A program made the translations under genes and the position numbers. Of a DNA stretch of 42,616 nucleotides, positions 25,731-33,086 are shown in pieces. The notes below the pieces were generated by a model. That model had not been told where the DNA came from. It searched no databases and was given only the letters and a program-made list of their open reading frames with translations. This stretch comes from Gammaproteobacteria bacterium (GTDB taxonomy: Bacteria > Pseudomonadota > Gammaproteobacteria > Chromatiales > Chromatiaceae): NCBI GenBank assembly GCA_030065815.1, contig JASJCU010000024.1:1-42616 (forward strand), given 5' to 3'. Each line of letters opens with the position of its first letter. Position 1 is the first letter of the stretch.

Positions 25731-25767
25731 GCCGCAATGTTTCAGACGGGGTATTCGCCTGGATCAC

Positions 25768-25783
25768 AGCAGAACCCGTGCCA
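25768..25783 (-). promoter_or_regulatory. sigma-54 type promoter of flgBCDE...
   Basis: On the minus strand the site reads TGGCACGGGTTCTGCT. This has the invariant GG-N10-GC arrangement and one mismatch to TGGCACG-N4-TTGCW. The predicted start would leave a leader of about 25 nt before flgB. It fits the RpoN-dependent middle class of flagellar genes in Pseudomonas and Vibrio type hierarchies. Confidence 0.75.
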
Positions 25784-25842
25784 ACCCTGGGTTAACTCGA
25801 AAAATCAGCGACTTGAAGCCGATCGGGCGGCCAGCGGCGGGG

Positions 25843-25865
25843 CCCGGCGGCAACGCCTTGCCGGG
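25843..25865 (-). terminator. weak hairpin downstream of cheR
   Basis: CCCGGC and GCCGGG form a short stem around 11 nt, about 46 nt past the cheR stop on the minus strand. There is no T-run. It could separate cheVR transcription from flgB. Confidence 0.25.
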
Positions 25866-25911
25866 ACGGCGGCAACCTGGATGGACGCGGCGGAGGTATG
25901 CGGCCGCGCGC

Positions 25912-26733
25912 TCAGTCGCGCACCCGGTAGACCAGGCCACCGGCGATGCTGCGCATCTCGAACAGGTCCTCGTTGCCGCTCATCGACTCGGTCGAGCCGA
26001 GGAACAGGTGGCCGCCCGGGTTCAGGCAACGGGCGATACGCGCGACGATGTCGCGCTTGCGTTCCTGGGAGAAATAGATCAACACGTTGCGGCAGAACAC
26101 GACGTCGAAACGGCCCAGCGAATCGAACGGCTTGAGCAGGTTGAAGGTGCGAAAGTCGACGCCCTCGCGGTACTTCGGCAGTACCTCGATGCAGCCGCCA
26201 CGGTCGCGGAAATAGCGGTGCCGCTGGTCGTCGCTGAGGCCACGGGCCGCCGCGACGCCGCAATAGGTCGCGCCCTTGGCCTCGTCGACGGCGGTCGGCG
26301 AGATATCGGTACCGACGATCTCGTAGCGCATGCCGCGCGGCACGCGACCGCTCTGCATGCCGTCCTGCAGCGAGATCGCCGTCGTATAGGCCTCCTGCCC
26401 GGTCGATGCCGCCGCCGACCAGATTCGCAGCCGCTGCGGCCGGGCCTCGGCGACGAGACCGTCGATCAGCACGCGAAAATGCGCGATGTCGCGGAACCAG
26501 AACGTCTCGTTGGTCGTCATCGCGTCGATGACCGCGGTCTGCAGCGCGCCGTTGCCAAAGCCATTGAGGCGCCCTGCCAGCTCGCTGTAGCCGCTCAGGC
26601 CGAGGTGCGGCAACAGCCGACCGAGGCGGCTGGTTACCAGGTACTCCTTGCCGGTGCCGAGGCGAATGCCGGCCTGGCTCTCGAGAAAATCGTGAATGGC
26701 CTGGTAATCGTTGCTGGTCAGGGCAAGGCTCAC
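25912..26733 (-). CDS. cheR: chemotaxis protein methyltransferase CheR
   Basis: 273 residues. The N-terminal helical CheR domain is followed by the signature MTTNETFWFRD (72-82). The SAM-binding motif IWSAAASTGQEAYT lies near 104-117, a diverged form of the usual WSAGCSTGEEPYS, and VVFCRNVLIYFSQERK is also present. The C-terminus is NPGGHLFLGSTESM. It methylates glutamates of chemoreceptors in the adaptation system. The start is a GTG 37 nt after the cheV stop, with only a weak ribosome binding site. The cheV-cheR pair upstream of flgB is the order seen in Pseudomonas and many other gammaproteobacteria. Confidence 0.93.
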   Translation of the reverse strand: MSLALTSNDYQAIHDFLESQAGIRLGTGKEYLVTSRLGRLLPHLGLSGYSELAGRLNGFGNGALQTAVIDAMTTNETFWFRDIAHFRVLIDGLVAEARPQRLRIWSAAASTGQEAYTTAISLQDGMQSGRVPRGMRYEIVGTDISPTAVDEAKGATYCGVAAARGLSDDQRHRYFRDRGGCIEVLPKYREGVDFRTFNLLKPFDSLGRFDVVFCRNVLIYFSQERKRDIVARIARCLNPGGHLFLGSTESMSGNEDLFEMRSIAGGLVYRVRD

Positions 26734-26770
26734 AGGTTTCTCGGTATCAGCGGCACGAAAACGGCCAACG

Positions 26771-27712
26771 TCAGACTCGCGCCCTGCGTTCCTCGGCGTG
26801 CTGCCGGAGATGATCCTGGACGATCATCGCCAGCGTGTCGGGCTCCCACTTCGGCAGGAAGTCGTTGGCGCCGACCTTCTGCACCATCGATTTGTTGAAC
26901 ACACCGCTCAGCGAGGTATGCAGGATCACGTGCAGGTGTGACAGCTTGGCATGCTCGCGGATCGCCTTGGTCAGCGAGTAACCGTCCATGCGCGGCATCT
27001 CGACGTCGGAGATCACCAGCGCCAGCCAGTTCTCGACGTCCCTGCCCTCGTCGAGCCAGGCGAGCAGCTGATCGAGCGCCTGTTTGCCGTCGTTGGTCGT
27101 CGTGTACTCGACGTTCATCTGCTCGAGCACACGTGTCACCTGCTTGCGTGCGATGCTCGAGTCGTCGGCGAGCAGCACGTGTTGCGGGAGTTCCTCGGCG
27201 CGGTCGACGATCACGCCGTCGGAGACGTCGTCCTTGCTGCCGACGACCTCCTGGAGCACCTTTTCGACGTCGATGATCTCGACGAGCTCGTCGTCGACCT
27301 GGGTCACCGCGGTCATGTAAGTGCCGTCGGCGGCGCCCTTCGGCGGCGGCAGGATCTCTTCCCAGTTCATGTTGACGATCCGGTCGACCGAATCGACCAG
27401 GAAGCCCTGCACCTTGCGGTTGTACTCGGTGATGATGACGAATTTCTCACGCGGATCGTCGAGCGCCGGTCCGCCGATAGCCTGCGACAGGTCGAGGATC
27501 GAGATCGTCTTGCCACGCATGTTGGCGATGCCGAGCACGACCGGGTGCGAGTGCGGCACCTCGGTCAGCGGCGGGCACTGGATGACTTCCTGCACCTTGA
27601 ATACGTTGATCCCGAAGCGTTGACGACCGTTGAGGCGGAACAGCAGCAGCTCGAGGCGGTTGTGGCCGGCCAGCTTGGTGCGCATGTCGACGCCGTCGAG
27701 TACCCCAGCCAT
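26771..27712 (-). CDS. cheV: chemotaxis coupling/response-regulator protein CheV
   Basis: 313 residues. A CheW-like domain covers about 18-158 (LELLLFRLNGRQRFGINVFK; GIANMRGKTISILDLSQAIG). A receiver domain covers about 177-305 with acidic pair Asp183/184, phosphoacceptor Asp236 (LVISDVEMPRMDGY) and conserved Lys288. CheV couples receptors to CheA and is phosphorylated for adaptation. GGAG lies 6 nt before the ATG. A sigma-28 type promoter lies upstream, divergent to flgA. Confidence 0.95.
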   Translation of the reverse strand: MAGVLDGVDMRTKLAGHNRLELLLFRLNGRQRFGINVFKVQEVIQCPPLTEVPHSHPVVLGIANMRGKTISILDLSQAIGGPALDDPREKFVIITEYNRKVQGFLVDSVDRIVNMNWEEILPPPKGAADGTYMTAVTQVDDELVEIIDVEKVLQEVVGSKDDVSDGVIVDRAEELPQHVLLADDSSIARKQVTRVLEQMNVEYTTTNDGKQALDQLLAWLDEGRDVENWLALVISDVEMPRMDGYSLTKAIREHAKLSHLHVILHTSLSGVFNKSMVQKVGANDFLPKWEPDTLAMIVQDHLRQHAEERRARV

Positions 27713-27747
27713 GAGAATCTCCGATGCGGGATGGAAAGTCGTTGTGC

Positions 27748-27774
27748 GTAACGGCCAGCGGCATGCAAGCTTTA
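27748..27774 (-). promoter_or_regulatory. sigma-28 (FliA) type promoter of cheV-cheR
   Basis: On the minus strand the site is TAAA, a 15-nt spacer, then GCCGTTAC, against the consensus TAAA-N15-GCCGATAA: the -35 box and spacing are exact and 6 of 8 bases match at -10. The predicted leader to cheV is about 30 nt. Confidence 0.7.
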
Positions 27775-27795
27775 ACCGCCTGCCGGGGCGCTGAG

Positions 27796-27811
27796 CGGCA
27801 CAAACCTTGCT
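27796..27811 (+). promoter_or_regulatory. sigma-54 type promoter element at flgA
   Basis: CGGCACAAACCTTGCT carries the GG-N10-GC core and a perfect TTGCT -12 half. Transcription would begin about 12 nt beyond the GC, that is at or within one or two nt of the flgA ATG at 27823. Confidence 0.6.
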
Positions 27812-27822
27812 GGGTATCGGCC

Positions 27823-28539
27823 ATGTCCAGCTGCCGACGAAAAACCGTCAGTATCGCGGGCGGCCTGCTATGGCTGCTGGCTGCCGCGGCACCGGCGGCG
27901 CCTTCCGCGACCCAGACCCACGCCAGCATCCGCGACGCGGCGCGCCAGCATGCCCTGGCCGACGTGGCGACGACGTCGGCGCGCGCCGAGGTCACGGTCG
28001 GCCGCCTCGACAGCCGTCTCAAGCTGAACGCCTGCGACCGGCCGCTCGAGACCTACGACTCGCCCAACGGGCTGCGCGGCGGCCGCGGCGTGGTCGGCGT
28101 ACGCTGCACCGGCAGCACGCCGTGGAAGCTCTACGTCCCGGTGCGCATCGCGCTGCTCGAGGACATCGTCGTCAGCCGCCGTCCGGTGGTACGCGGCCAC
28201 GCCCTGACCGCGGCCGACGTGGCGCTCGACGAGGTCGACACCAACAGCCTGCACAAGGCGTACTTCACGCGCATCGAGGACGTCGTCGGCCTGCGCACCA
28301 AGCGCGCACTGGCCGCCGGCACGACCCTGCATGCCGGTCTGCTGCGCCGCGAAAAACTGGTCAAGCGCGGCGCCCACGTCGAGATAGTTGCTAACAGCGG
28401 GGGTCTGCACGTTAGGATGCGCGGCAAGGCCATGGCCGACGGTGGGCACGGCGACCGGATCCGGGTCAAGAACCTCAACTCCGGCAGGGTCGTCACCGGG
28501 ACCGTCAGCGGCCGCGGTGTGATCCGGGTGCTCGAATAA
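27823..28539 (+). CDS. flgA: flagellar P-ring assembly chaperone FlgA
   Basis: 238 residues. A signal peptide (SIAGGLLWLLAAAAPAAPSA) is followed by the FlgA domain with its SAF-like core. Landmarks are VGRLDSRLKLNACDRPLETY, WKLYVPVRI, VVRGHALTAADVALDEVDTN, RTKRALAAGTTLHAGLLRRE and the C-terminal RIRVKNLNSGRVVTGTVSGR. It acts in the periplasm to assist P-ring (FlgI) assembly. The ATG at 27823 is chosen because it opens the signal peptide; the frame upstream to 27724 lies before the predicted promoter. No clear ribosome binding site precedes it. It is divergent from cheV and followed by flgM and flgN. Confidence 0.92.
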   Translation: MSSCRRKTVSIAGGLLWLLAAAAPAAPSATQTHASIRDAARQHALADVATTSARAEVTVGRLDSRLKLNACDRPLETYDSPNGLRGGRGVVGVRCTGSTPWKLYVPVRIALLEDIVVSRRPVVRGHALTAADVALDEVDTNSLHKAYFTRIEDVVGLRTKRALAAGTTLHAGLLRREKLVKRGAHVEIVANSGGLHVRMRGKAMADGGHGDRIRVKNLNSGRVVTGTVSGRGVIRVLE

Positions 28540-28563
28540 CGGCCATCTACCGCGGCTTAGCGG

Positions 28564-28582
28564 CCGAAATGACTAATTTCGG
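28564..28582 (+). other. hairpin in the flgA-flgM spacer
   Basis: CCGAAAT and ATTTCGG form a perfect 7-bp stem around GACTA, 24 nt after the flgA stop and just before the flgM promoter. There is no T-run. It could be a partial terminator or a protein-binding palindrome. Confidence 0.4.
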
Positions 28583-28611
28583 AATCAAGTTCACAACTTA
28601 CGGTCGCTGAG

Positions 28612-28638
28612 TAAAGTCCGTCAAAAGTCGGACGATAC
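28612..28638 (+). promoter_or_regulatory. sigma-28 (FliA) type promoter of flgM
   Basis: TAAA, an exact 15-nt spacer, then GACGATAC (6 of 8 bases of GCCGATAA). It lies 37 nt upstream of the flgM ATG, giving FliA-dependent expression of its own anti-sigma factor, the usual feedback. Confidence 0.72.
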
Positions 28639-28674
28639 AGGGAACGTAACAGCAATAACCAAGGTGTGACCGAC

Positions 28675-29004
28675 ATGGGCATCGAAATCAGTGGTGGCGG
28701 CGGCCGACCGCCGCACGAAGCCGTCGAGGCCGCGAAATCGCAGACCACCGCACCGGCCGGCAGGCAGTCGGCGACCGCCGGTGGCGCCAGGAGCACGGCG
28801 AGCGGCGGCGACCAATTGCAGCTGTCGAACCAGGCCGCGCAGCTGCAGGCGCTTGAGGCCGAGATCGCCAACCTCCCTATCGTCGACACGCAGCGCGTCC
28901 AGGACGTGCAGCGCACGCTGACGACCGGCTCGTTCCAGATCGAGCCGGCCCAGGTCGCCGACAAGCTGTTGACCTTCGAGGCCGGCCTCGACAGGGCCGG
29001 TTGA
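28675..29004 (+). CDS. flgM: anti-sigma-28 factor FlgM
   Basis: 109 residues. The short N-terminus MGIEISGGGGRPP matches FlgM proteins that begin MxIxI. A disordered Ala/Thr/Gly-rich stretch follows. The C-terminal sigma-binding region contains IANLPIVDTQRVQDVQRTL and FQIEPAQVADKLLTFEAGL, typical of FlgM. It binds FliA until it is secreted through the completed hook. The ATG at 28675 with AAGGTG 8 nt upstream is preferred over a GTG at 28666. flgN begins 1 nt after its stop. Confidence 0.92.
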   Translation: MGIEISGGGGRPPHEAVEAAKSQTTAPAGRQSATAGGARSTASGGDQLQLSNQAAQLQALEAEIANLPIVDTQRVQDVQRTLTTGSFQIEPAQVADKLLTFEAGLDRAG

Positions 29005-29005
29005 C

Positions 29006-29485
29006 GTGGACCGGGCCCAGGCGGCCAAGGCCTTTGCCGCGACCGTCCAGGCGAGTCTGCACGGCCTGCGCCAGCTCGAACCGCTGCTCGGGCGCGAACG
29101 CGAGGCCCTCGGCGGCCGCGACCCCGACGCGTTGACCCGGGTCGTCGACGACAAGCTCGCACTGCTGCGGGCGCTCGAACCCAGCGTCAAGGCTCGCGAT
29201 CGCCTGCTCGCGGCACTCGGGCTGCCGCAAGGGGTCGACGGCGGCGCACGACTCGTCGCTGCGATCGACGATCCGGAGCTGGCACGCGACTGGTCGACAC
29301 TGGTCGAGCTCGCGGCCGCCGTCGCCGACATCAGCGACAGCAACGCGCAGCTCGTGGCCCAGGGCCAGCGCGAGACGCGTGCGGCGCTCGGCATCCTGAC
29401 CGGCCGCGACGCCAGCGACGACACCTACTCCAACCTGCGCCGCAAGGGCGGCGACCTGCCGCGCCAGGTACTCGGCAAGGTCTGA
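29006..29485 (+). CDS. flgN: flagellar secretion chaperone FlgN
   Basis: 159 residues, nearly all helical, with a GTG start 1 nt after the flgM stop. Typical FlgN features are the LHGLRQLEPLLGREREAL and VDDKLALLRALEP helices and the C-terminal TYSNLRRKGGDL. It binds FlgK and FlgL in the cytoplasm before export; both client genes are in this window. The position directly after flgM is characteristic. Confidence 0.9.
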   Translation: MDRAQAAKAFAATVQASLHGLRQLEPLLGREREALGGRDPDALTRVVDDKLALLRALEPSVKARDRLLAALGLPQGVDGGARLVAAIDDPELARDWSTLVELAAAVADISDSNAQLVAQGQRETRAALGILTGRDASDDTYSNLRRKGGDLPRQVLGKV

Positions 29486-29507
29486 GCCCGCGGTCCCGCG
29501 ACCGCCT

Positions 29508-29537
29508 GTGACAGCGGCCAGCGCCAACGGTTAGAAT
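29508..29537 (+). promoter_or_regulatory. sigma-70 type promoter of the tRNA-Arg gene
   Basis: GTGACA (5 of 6 for the -35 box), an 18-nt spacer, then TAGAAT (5 of 6 for the -10 box). It lies 73 nt upstream of the mature tRNA 5' end and just after flgN. Confidence 0.6.
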
Positions 29538-29610
29538 CCCCGGCTCGCGTATCCCGGGCAGCGCCGACCCGCGTTGCTAACGCGCGCGCAGCGCGCCGGC
29601 ACGCGCCTTC

Positions 29611-29687
29611 GCCCCCGTAGCTCAGCTGGATAGAGCAACCGCCTCCTAAGCGGTAGGTCGGACGTTCGAATCGTCTCGGGGGCGCCA
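29611..29687 (+). tRNA. tRNA-Arg (anticodon CCT)
   Basis: A full cloverleaf of 77 nt. The acceptor stem pairs GCCCCCG with CGGGGGC, followed by discriminator G and an encoded CCA. The D arm is GCTC...GAGC. The anticodon stem is ACCGC/GCGGT with loop CTCCTAA, giving anticodon CCT (29645-29647), which reads AGG. The T arm has GGACG-TTCGAAT-CGTCT. The AGG codon is rare in this GC-rich DNA, so this is a minor arginine tRNA. No duplicated tRNA 3' end was noticed downstream. Confidence 0.95.
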
Positions 29688-29708
29688 TTCCATCGCGGGC
29701 CGGTAATC

Positions 29709-30455
29709 GTGGAACCCTGGCAGATCCTGATCCTCGCGCTGGTCGGCGTCGTCGCCGGCTGGCTCAATGTCATGGCCGGTGGCGGCTCGCTGCTGACCGT
29801 GCCGGTCATGCTGTTCATGGGTGTGCCGGGCGCGGTCGCCAACGGCACCAACCGGATCGCGATCCTGGCGCAGAACATCGTCGCGGTCGCAACCTTCCGC
29901 CGCCGCGGCTACGCCGATTTCCGGCTTGGCCTGAGCCTCGCCGCGGTCGCCGCGGTCGGCGCGTTTGCCGGCGCCTCGGTCGGCGCACGCCTCGACGGCG
30001 AATGGTTCGACCGCGTGCTGGCGCTGGTCATGATCGCGGTCATGTTGCTGATGGCCAGCGGCCACGACCGGGTGCCGGCGGGCGGCGAGACCCGCACCGC
30101 GAAGAACCTGCTGGCCGGCCATGTGCTGATGCTGTTCGCCGGCCTGTGGGGCGGCTTCATACAGATCGGTGTCGGCTTCATCCTGATGCCGATCCTGCAC
30201 CGCGTGATGGGACTCGACCTGGTCAGCGTCAACATGCACAAGGTGCTGATCGTGCTCGTCTACACGGTCGTCGCGCTGTTCGTGTTCGCGACGCAGCTCG
30301 AGCTGCTGTGGTGGACGGGTCTCGGGCTGGCGGCCGGCAATGCGCTCGGCGGCTGGCTCGGCGCGCACACGACGATCCGCCACGGCGCCTCCCTGATCCG
30401 CCGGGTACTTTACGTCGCGCTCACAGGCTTTATCATCAAGTTACTGTTCTTCTGA
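29709..30455 (+). CDS. TauE/SafE (DUF81) family membrane permease
   Basis: 248 residues with about eight hydrophobic segments. The TauE/SafE half-repeat motifs are GWLNVMAGGGSLLTVPVMLF with GVPGAVANGTNRIAIL in the first half, and GLWGGFIQIGVGFILMPIL with LDLVSVNMHKVLIVLVYT in the second. Members export or import sulfonates, sulfite or other small anions; the substrate cannot be read from the sequence. The start is a GTG 21 nt after the tRNA CCA end, so it could be co-transcribed with the tRNA. The RND efflux genes follow 73 nt later. Confidence 0.85.
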   Translation: MEPWQILILALVGVVAGWLNVMAGGGSLLTVPVMLFMGVPGAVANGTNRIAILAQNIVAVATFRRRGYADFRLGLSLAAVAAVGAFAGASVGARLDGEWFDRVLALVMIAVMLLMASGHDRVPAGGETRTAKNLLAGHVLMLFAGLWGGFIQIGVGFILMPILHRVMGLDLVSVNMHKVLIVLVYTVVALFVFATQLELLWWTGLGLAAGNALGGWLGAHTTIRHGASLIRRVLYVALTGFIIKLLFF

Positions 30456-30528
30456 GCCTTTTTTGTCGTCGGCCAACGCCCGGGAGACCCGACCGACGCC
30501 GTCGCCACGACCACGGAGACCCGACGCC

Positions 30529-31893
30529 TTGTTTGCGCGCCTGATCGTCATCGCAGCAGCCTGCGCAGCATCCGCGTGCGGTATGACGCCATCGCGCCCG
30601 GCCGACCCGGCGATCGACGTCGACGCCCGCTTCAGCACGGCGATACCGGCGGTCGCCGGCGAAGAGACGGCGCAACGGGCCTGGTGGCGGAGCGCCGTCG
30701 CCGGCCCGCTCGCGACGGCGCTGGACACGACCCTGCAGCGCAGCCCGGCGCTGCGCCGCGCGCTCGCCGACGTCGACACGGCACGCGCGGAACTGCGCGA
30801 GGCCAGGTCGAACCGCGGCCCGCGCCTGCTTGCCAGCGCTGACGCCGGCCTGCAGAAGGCCTCCAGCGACACGCGCCGCAGCAGCCGTTCCGCGGCCGTC
30901 GACGGCAGCCTGCCAATCGATGCCAACGGCGCGCTGGCCGACCGCGAACGCGCGGCACGCCAAACCCTCGCAGCGGCCAGCGCCGATGCCGAACAGCTGC
31001 GTTCCGATCTCGCCCGCGACCTGCTGCTGGCCGTCGTCGATCTCGCCGAGGCGCGCCAGCGCCGCGCCCTGCTCGACCGCCAGACGGCATCGACCGACCG
31101 CCAACTGCAGCTCGTCGAACTGCGCTTCACGCAGGGCCTGGCGAGCAGCGTCGACGTGCTGCAGCAGCGCGACCAGCTCGCCGCGCTGCGCCAGCAGGTG
31201 CCGCTCGCCGAGTTCGACGCGCTGCGCGCGGCCAATACGCTGCGCCGCCTCGGTGGCCTGAGCCCGGCCACGGCGAGCGGCCTCGAACGCGACACGCTGC
31301 CGGCGCTCGATCCCGGCTACGCGACGCTGCGGCCGCGCGACCTGCTGCAGCGCCGCCCCGCCCTGCGCGCCGCGCAGTCGCGCCTCGAGGCCGCCGACGC
31401 CCGTTTCGCCGCGGCCCTGGCCGACCGCTGGCCGACGCTGTCGCTGTCGGCGGGCGTGCTGACCCGCACGCTGTCCGGCGACGTCACGACGCTCGTGGAC
31501 GCGGCCATCGATGCGGCACTGACGCTGTTCGACAGCGGCAACAAGATAGCGATCGCGGAACGCCGGCGCGCGCAGCTGGCAGCCGCCGGTCAGCAGCTGC
31601 TCGCGGACTGGGTGGACAGTGTGATCGACGCCGATACCCTGCTGCACGAGGCCAACAGCCTCGACCGGCGGCTGGCGCTGTCGGCGCAGCGCCTGGAGAC
31701 CGCGCAGGCGCTGCTGCGTGCGGCACAGCGCCGCTACGAGCGCGGTGTCAGCGACTACCTGCCGGTACTCTCGGCGCTGACCGGCCTGCAGCAGCAGCAG
31801 CGCGACGACCTGGCACTGCAGGCGGCACTTGGGCGTACGCGGGTTCGCCTGCATCATGCGCTGGGATACGTGCCCGACGGAGGCGGCACATGA
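30529..31893 (+). CDS. outer-membrane efflux lipoprotein, TolC/NodT family
   Basis: 454 residues. The chosen TTG start (GGAG 10 nt upstream) leads directly into a lipoprotein signal, LFARLIVIAAACAASAC, followed by GM. A longer frame from 30463 would bury this signal. Two TolC repeats follow: ARAELREARSNRGPRLLASA with ELRFTQGLASSVDVLQQRDQ, then RAAQSRLEAADARFAAALAD with RRYERGVSDYLPVLSALTGL. It would form the outer-membrane channel of the pump whose adaptor and permease follow. Its stop overlaps the adaptor start (ATGA). Confidence 0.85.
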   Translation: MFARLIVIAAACAASACGMTPSRPADPAIDVDARFSTAIPAVAGEETAQRAWWRSAVAGPLATALDTTLQRSPALRRALADVDTARAELREARSNRGPRLLASADAGLQKASSDTRRSSRSAAVDGSLPIDANGALADRERAARQTLAAASADAEQLRSDLARDLLLAVVDLAEARQRRALLDRQTASTDRQLQLVELRFTQGLASSVDVLQQRDQLAALRQQVPLAEFDALRAANTLRRLGGLSPATASGLERDTLPALDPGYATLRPRDLLQRRPALRAAQSRLEAADARFAAALADRWPTLSLSAGVLTRTLSGDVTTLVDAAIDAALTLFDSGNKIAIAERRRAQLAAAGQQLLADWVDSVIDADTLLHEANSLDRRLALSAQRLETAQALLRAAQRRYERGVSDYLPVLSALTGLQQQQRDDLALQAALGRTRVRLHHALGYVPDGGGT

Positions 31894-33086
31894 AACGCAC
31901 GACTGTGGCCCGGCTGTCGCTGTTCGTTCTGCTCGCCGGTGGTTTCGCCACGCTGGTCTGGCAGCTGCTCGACAGCGCACCGCGCACCAGCCGCGAACGG
32001 CCCGCGGCACCGGTACCGCTGGTCGACATCATCGTGTCGCAGCCGTCCTCGCACGCGGTCACGGCGAGTTCGGCCGGGCCGGTGATCAGCGCCTACGAGG
32101 TCGAGATCCGCCCCGAGGTCGGCGGCCGCATCACCGGTCTGCACGGCGAGTTCGAGCCCGGTGGTTTCATCCCGGCCGGCGAGACCATCGTCACGATCGA
32201 CGCGGCCGACTACGAGCTCGCGGTCGCGGCGGCCGAGGCCGATGTCGCCAAGGCGCGCGCGACCATCGCGCTCGAGCAGGGCCGCCGCGTGGTCGCGCGC
32301 GAGGAGCTGGCCAGCCTGCAAGGCTCGCTGCAGATCGACGAGACATCGCGCTCGCTGGCGCTGCGCCGACCGCAGCTGCGCCAGGTGCAGGCCGAACTCG
32401 CCGCCGCGCAGAACCGTCTGCAGCGCGCCACGCTCGACCTCAGCCGCACCCGCGTGGCACTGCCGTACGACGTCGTCGTGCTCGAGCGCGAACGGGTCAG
32501 CGGCGAGGTCGTTGCCGCGCGCGAGCTGCTCGGTCGGGTCACCCGCGCCGACACCTACTGGGTCGAGCTGCGCACGCAGCCGGGACTGGTGCCGCGTCTG
32601 CGCGTGCGTACCGCCGATCGGCCCGGCTCGCGGGTGCGCATCCGCCACGCCGAATCGCTGATCGACGGCGAGGTCGTGCGGATCCGCGCCGACGTCGCCA
32701 GCGGCTCACGCCTGGCCGGCGTCATCGCGGCGATCCCGGTCGCGCGCGACGGCGCCGCGCCGATCCTGCTCGGCAGCTATGTCGAGGCCGAGATCGATGC
32801 CGGCCGGATCGACCGCGCGATACGCGCGCCGCGTCGCGCGCTGCGCGACAACCGCCGCGTCTGGGTCGTCGACGCCCAGGACCGACTGCAGGTACGCGAC
32901 GCCACGCTGCTGTGGGAGAGCGCGCAGTCGGTGCTGCTCGGCGTCGACACGCTGAGCGCCGGCGATCGCGTCGTCGTCAGCCGCGTCAGCGGCCTGGTGC
33001 CGGGCAGCGAGGTGCGCACCCGGACCGTGGACCACGACAGTGGACCACCGCGGGTCGCCACTGCCCCGGCGGGCGACGATGGCTGA
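31890..33086 (+). CDS. RND efflux periplasmic adaptor subunit (HlyD/MFP family)
   Basis: 398 residues. The N-terminal membrane anchor is ARLSLFVLLAGGFATLVWQL. The first half of the barrel-sandwich (lipoyl-like) domain includes YEVEIRPEVGGRITGLHGEF, then GGFIPAGETIVTIDAADYE. An alpha-helical hairpin at about 110-190 and the second lipoyl half (LPYDVVVLERERVSGEVV) follow, then a beta-barrel and a membrane-proximal domain. It links the inner-membrane permease to the outer-membrane channel. The start overlaps the upstream stop by 4 nt and the end overlaps the permease start by 8 nt. Confidence 0.92.
   Translation: MKRTTVARLSLFVLLAGGFATLVWQLLDSAPRTSRERPAAPVPLVDIIVSQPSSHAVTASSAGPVISAYEVEIRPEVGGRITGLHGEFEPGGFIPAGETIVTIDAADYELAVAAAEADVAKARATIALEQGRRVVAREELASLQGSLQIDETSRSLALRRPQLRQVQAELAAAQNRLQRATLDLSRTRVALPYDVVVLERERVSGEVVAARELLGRVTRADTYWVELRTQPGLVPRLRVRTADRPGSRVRIRHAESLIDGEVVRIRADVASGSRLAGVIAAIPVARDGAAPILLGSYVEAEIDAGRIDRAIRAPRRALRDNRRVWVVDAQDRLQVRDATLLWESAQSVLLGVDTLSAGDRVVVSRVSGLVPGSEVRTRTVDHDSGPPRVATAPAGDDG

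Noticed and set aside
29611-29687. tRNA-Arg as an integration site for a mobile island
   Set aside because: No integrase, no repeated tRNA 3' end and no composition shift were seen downstream.
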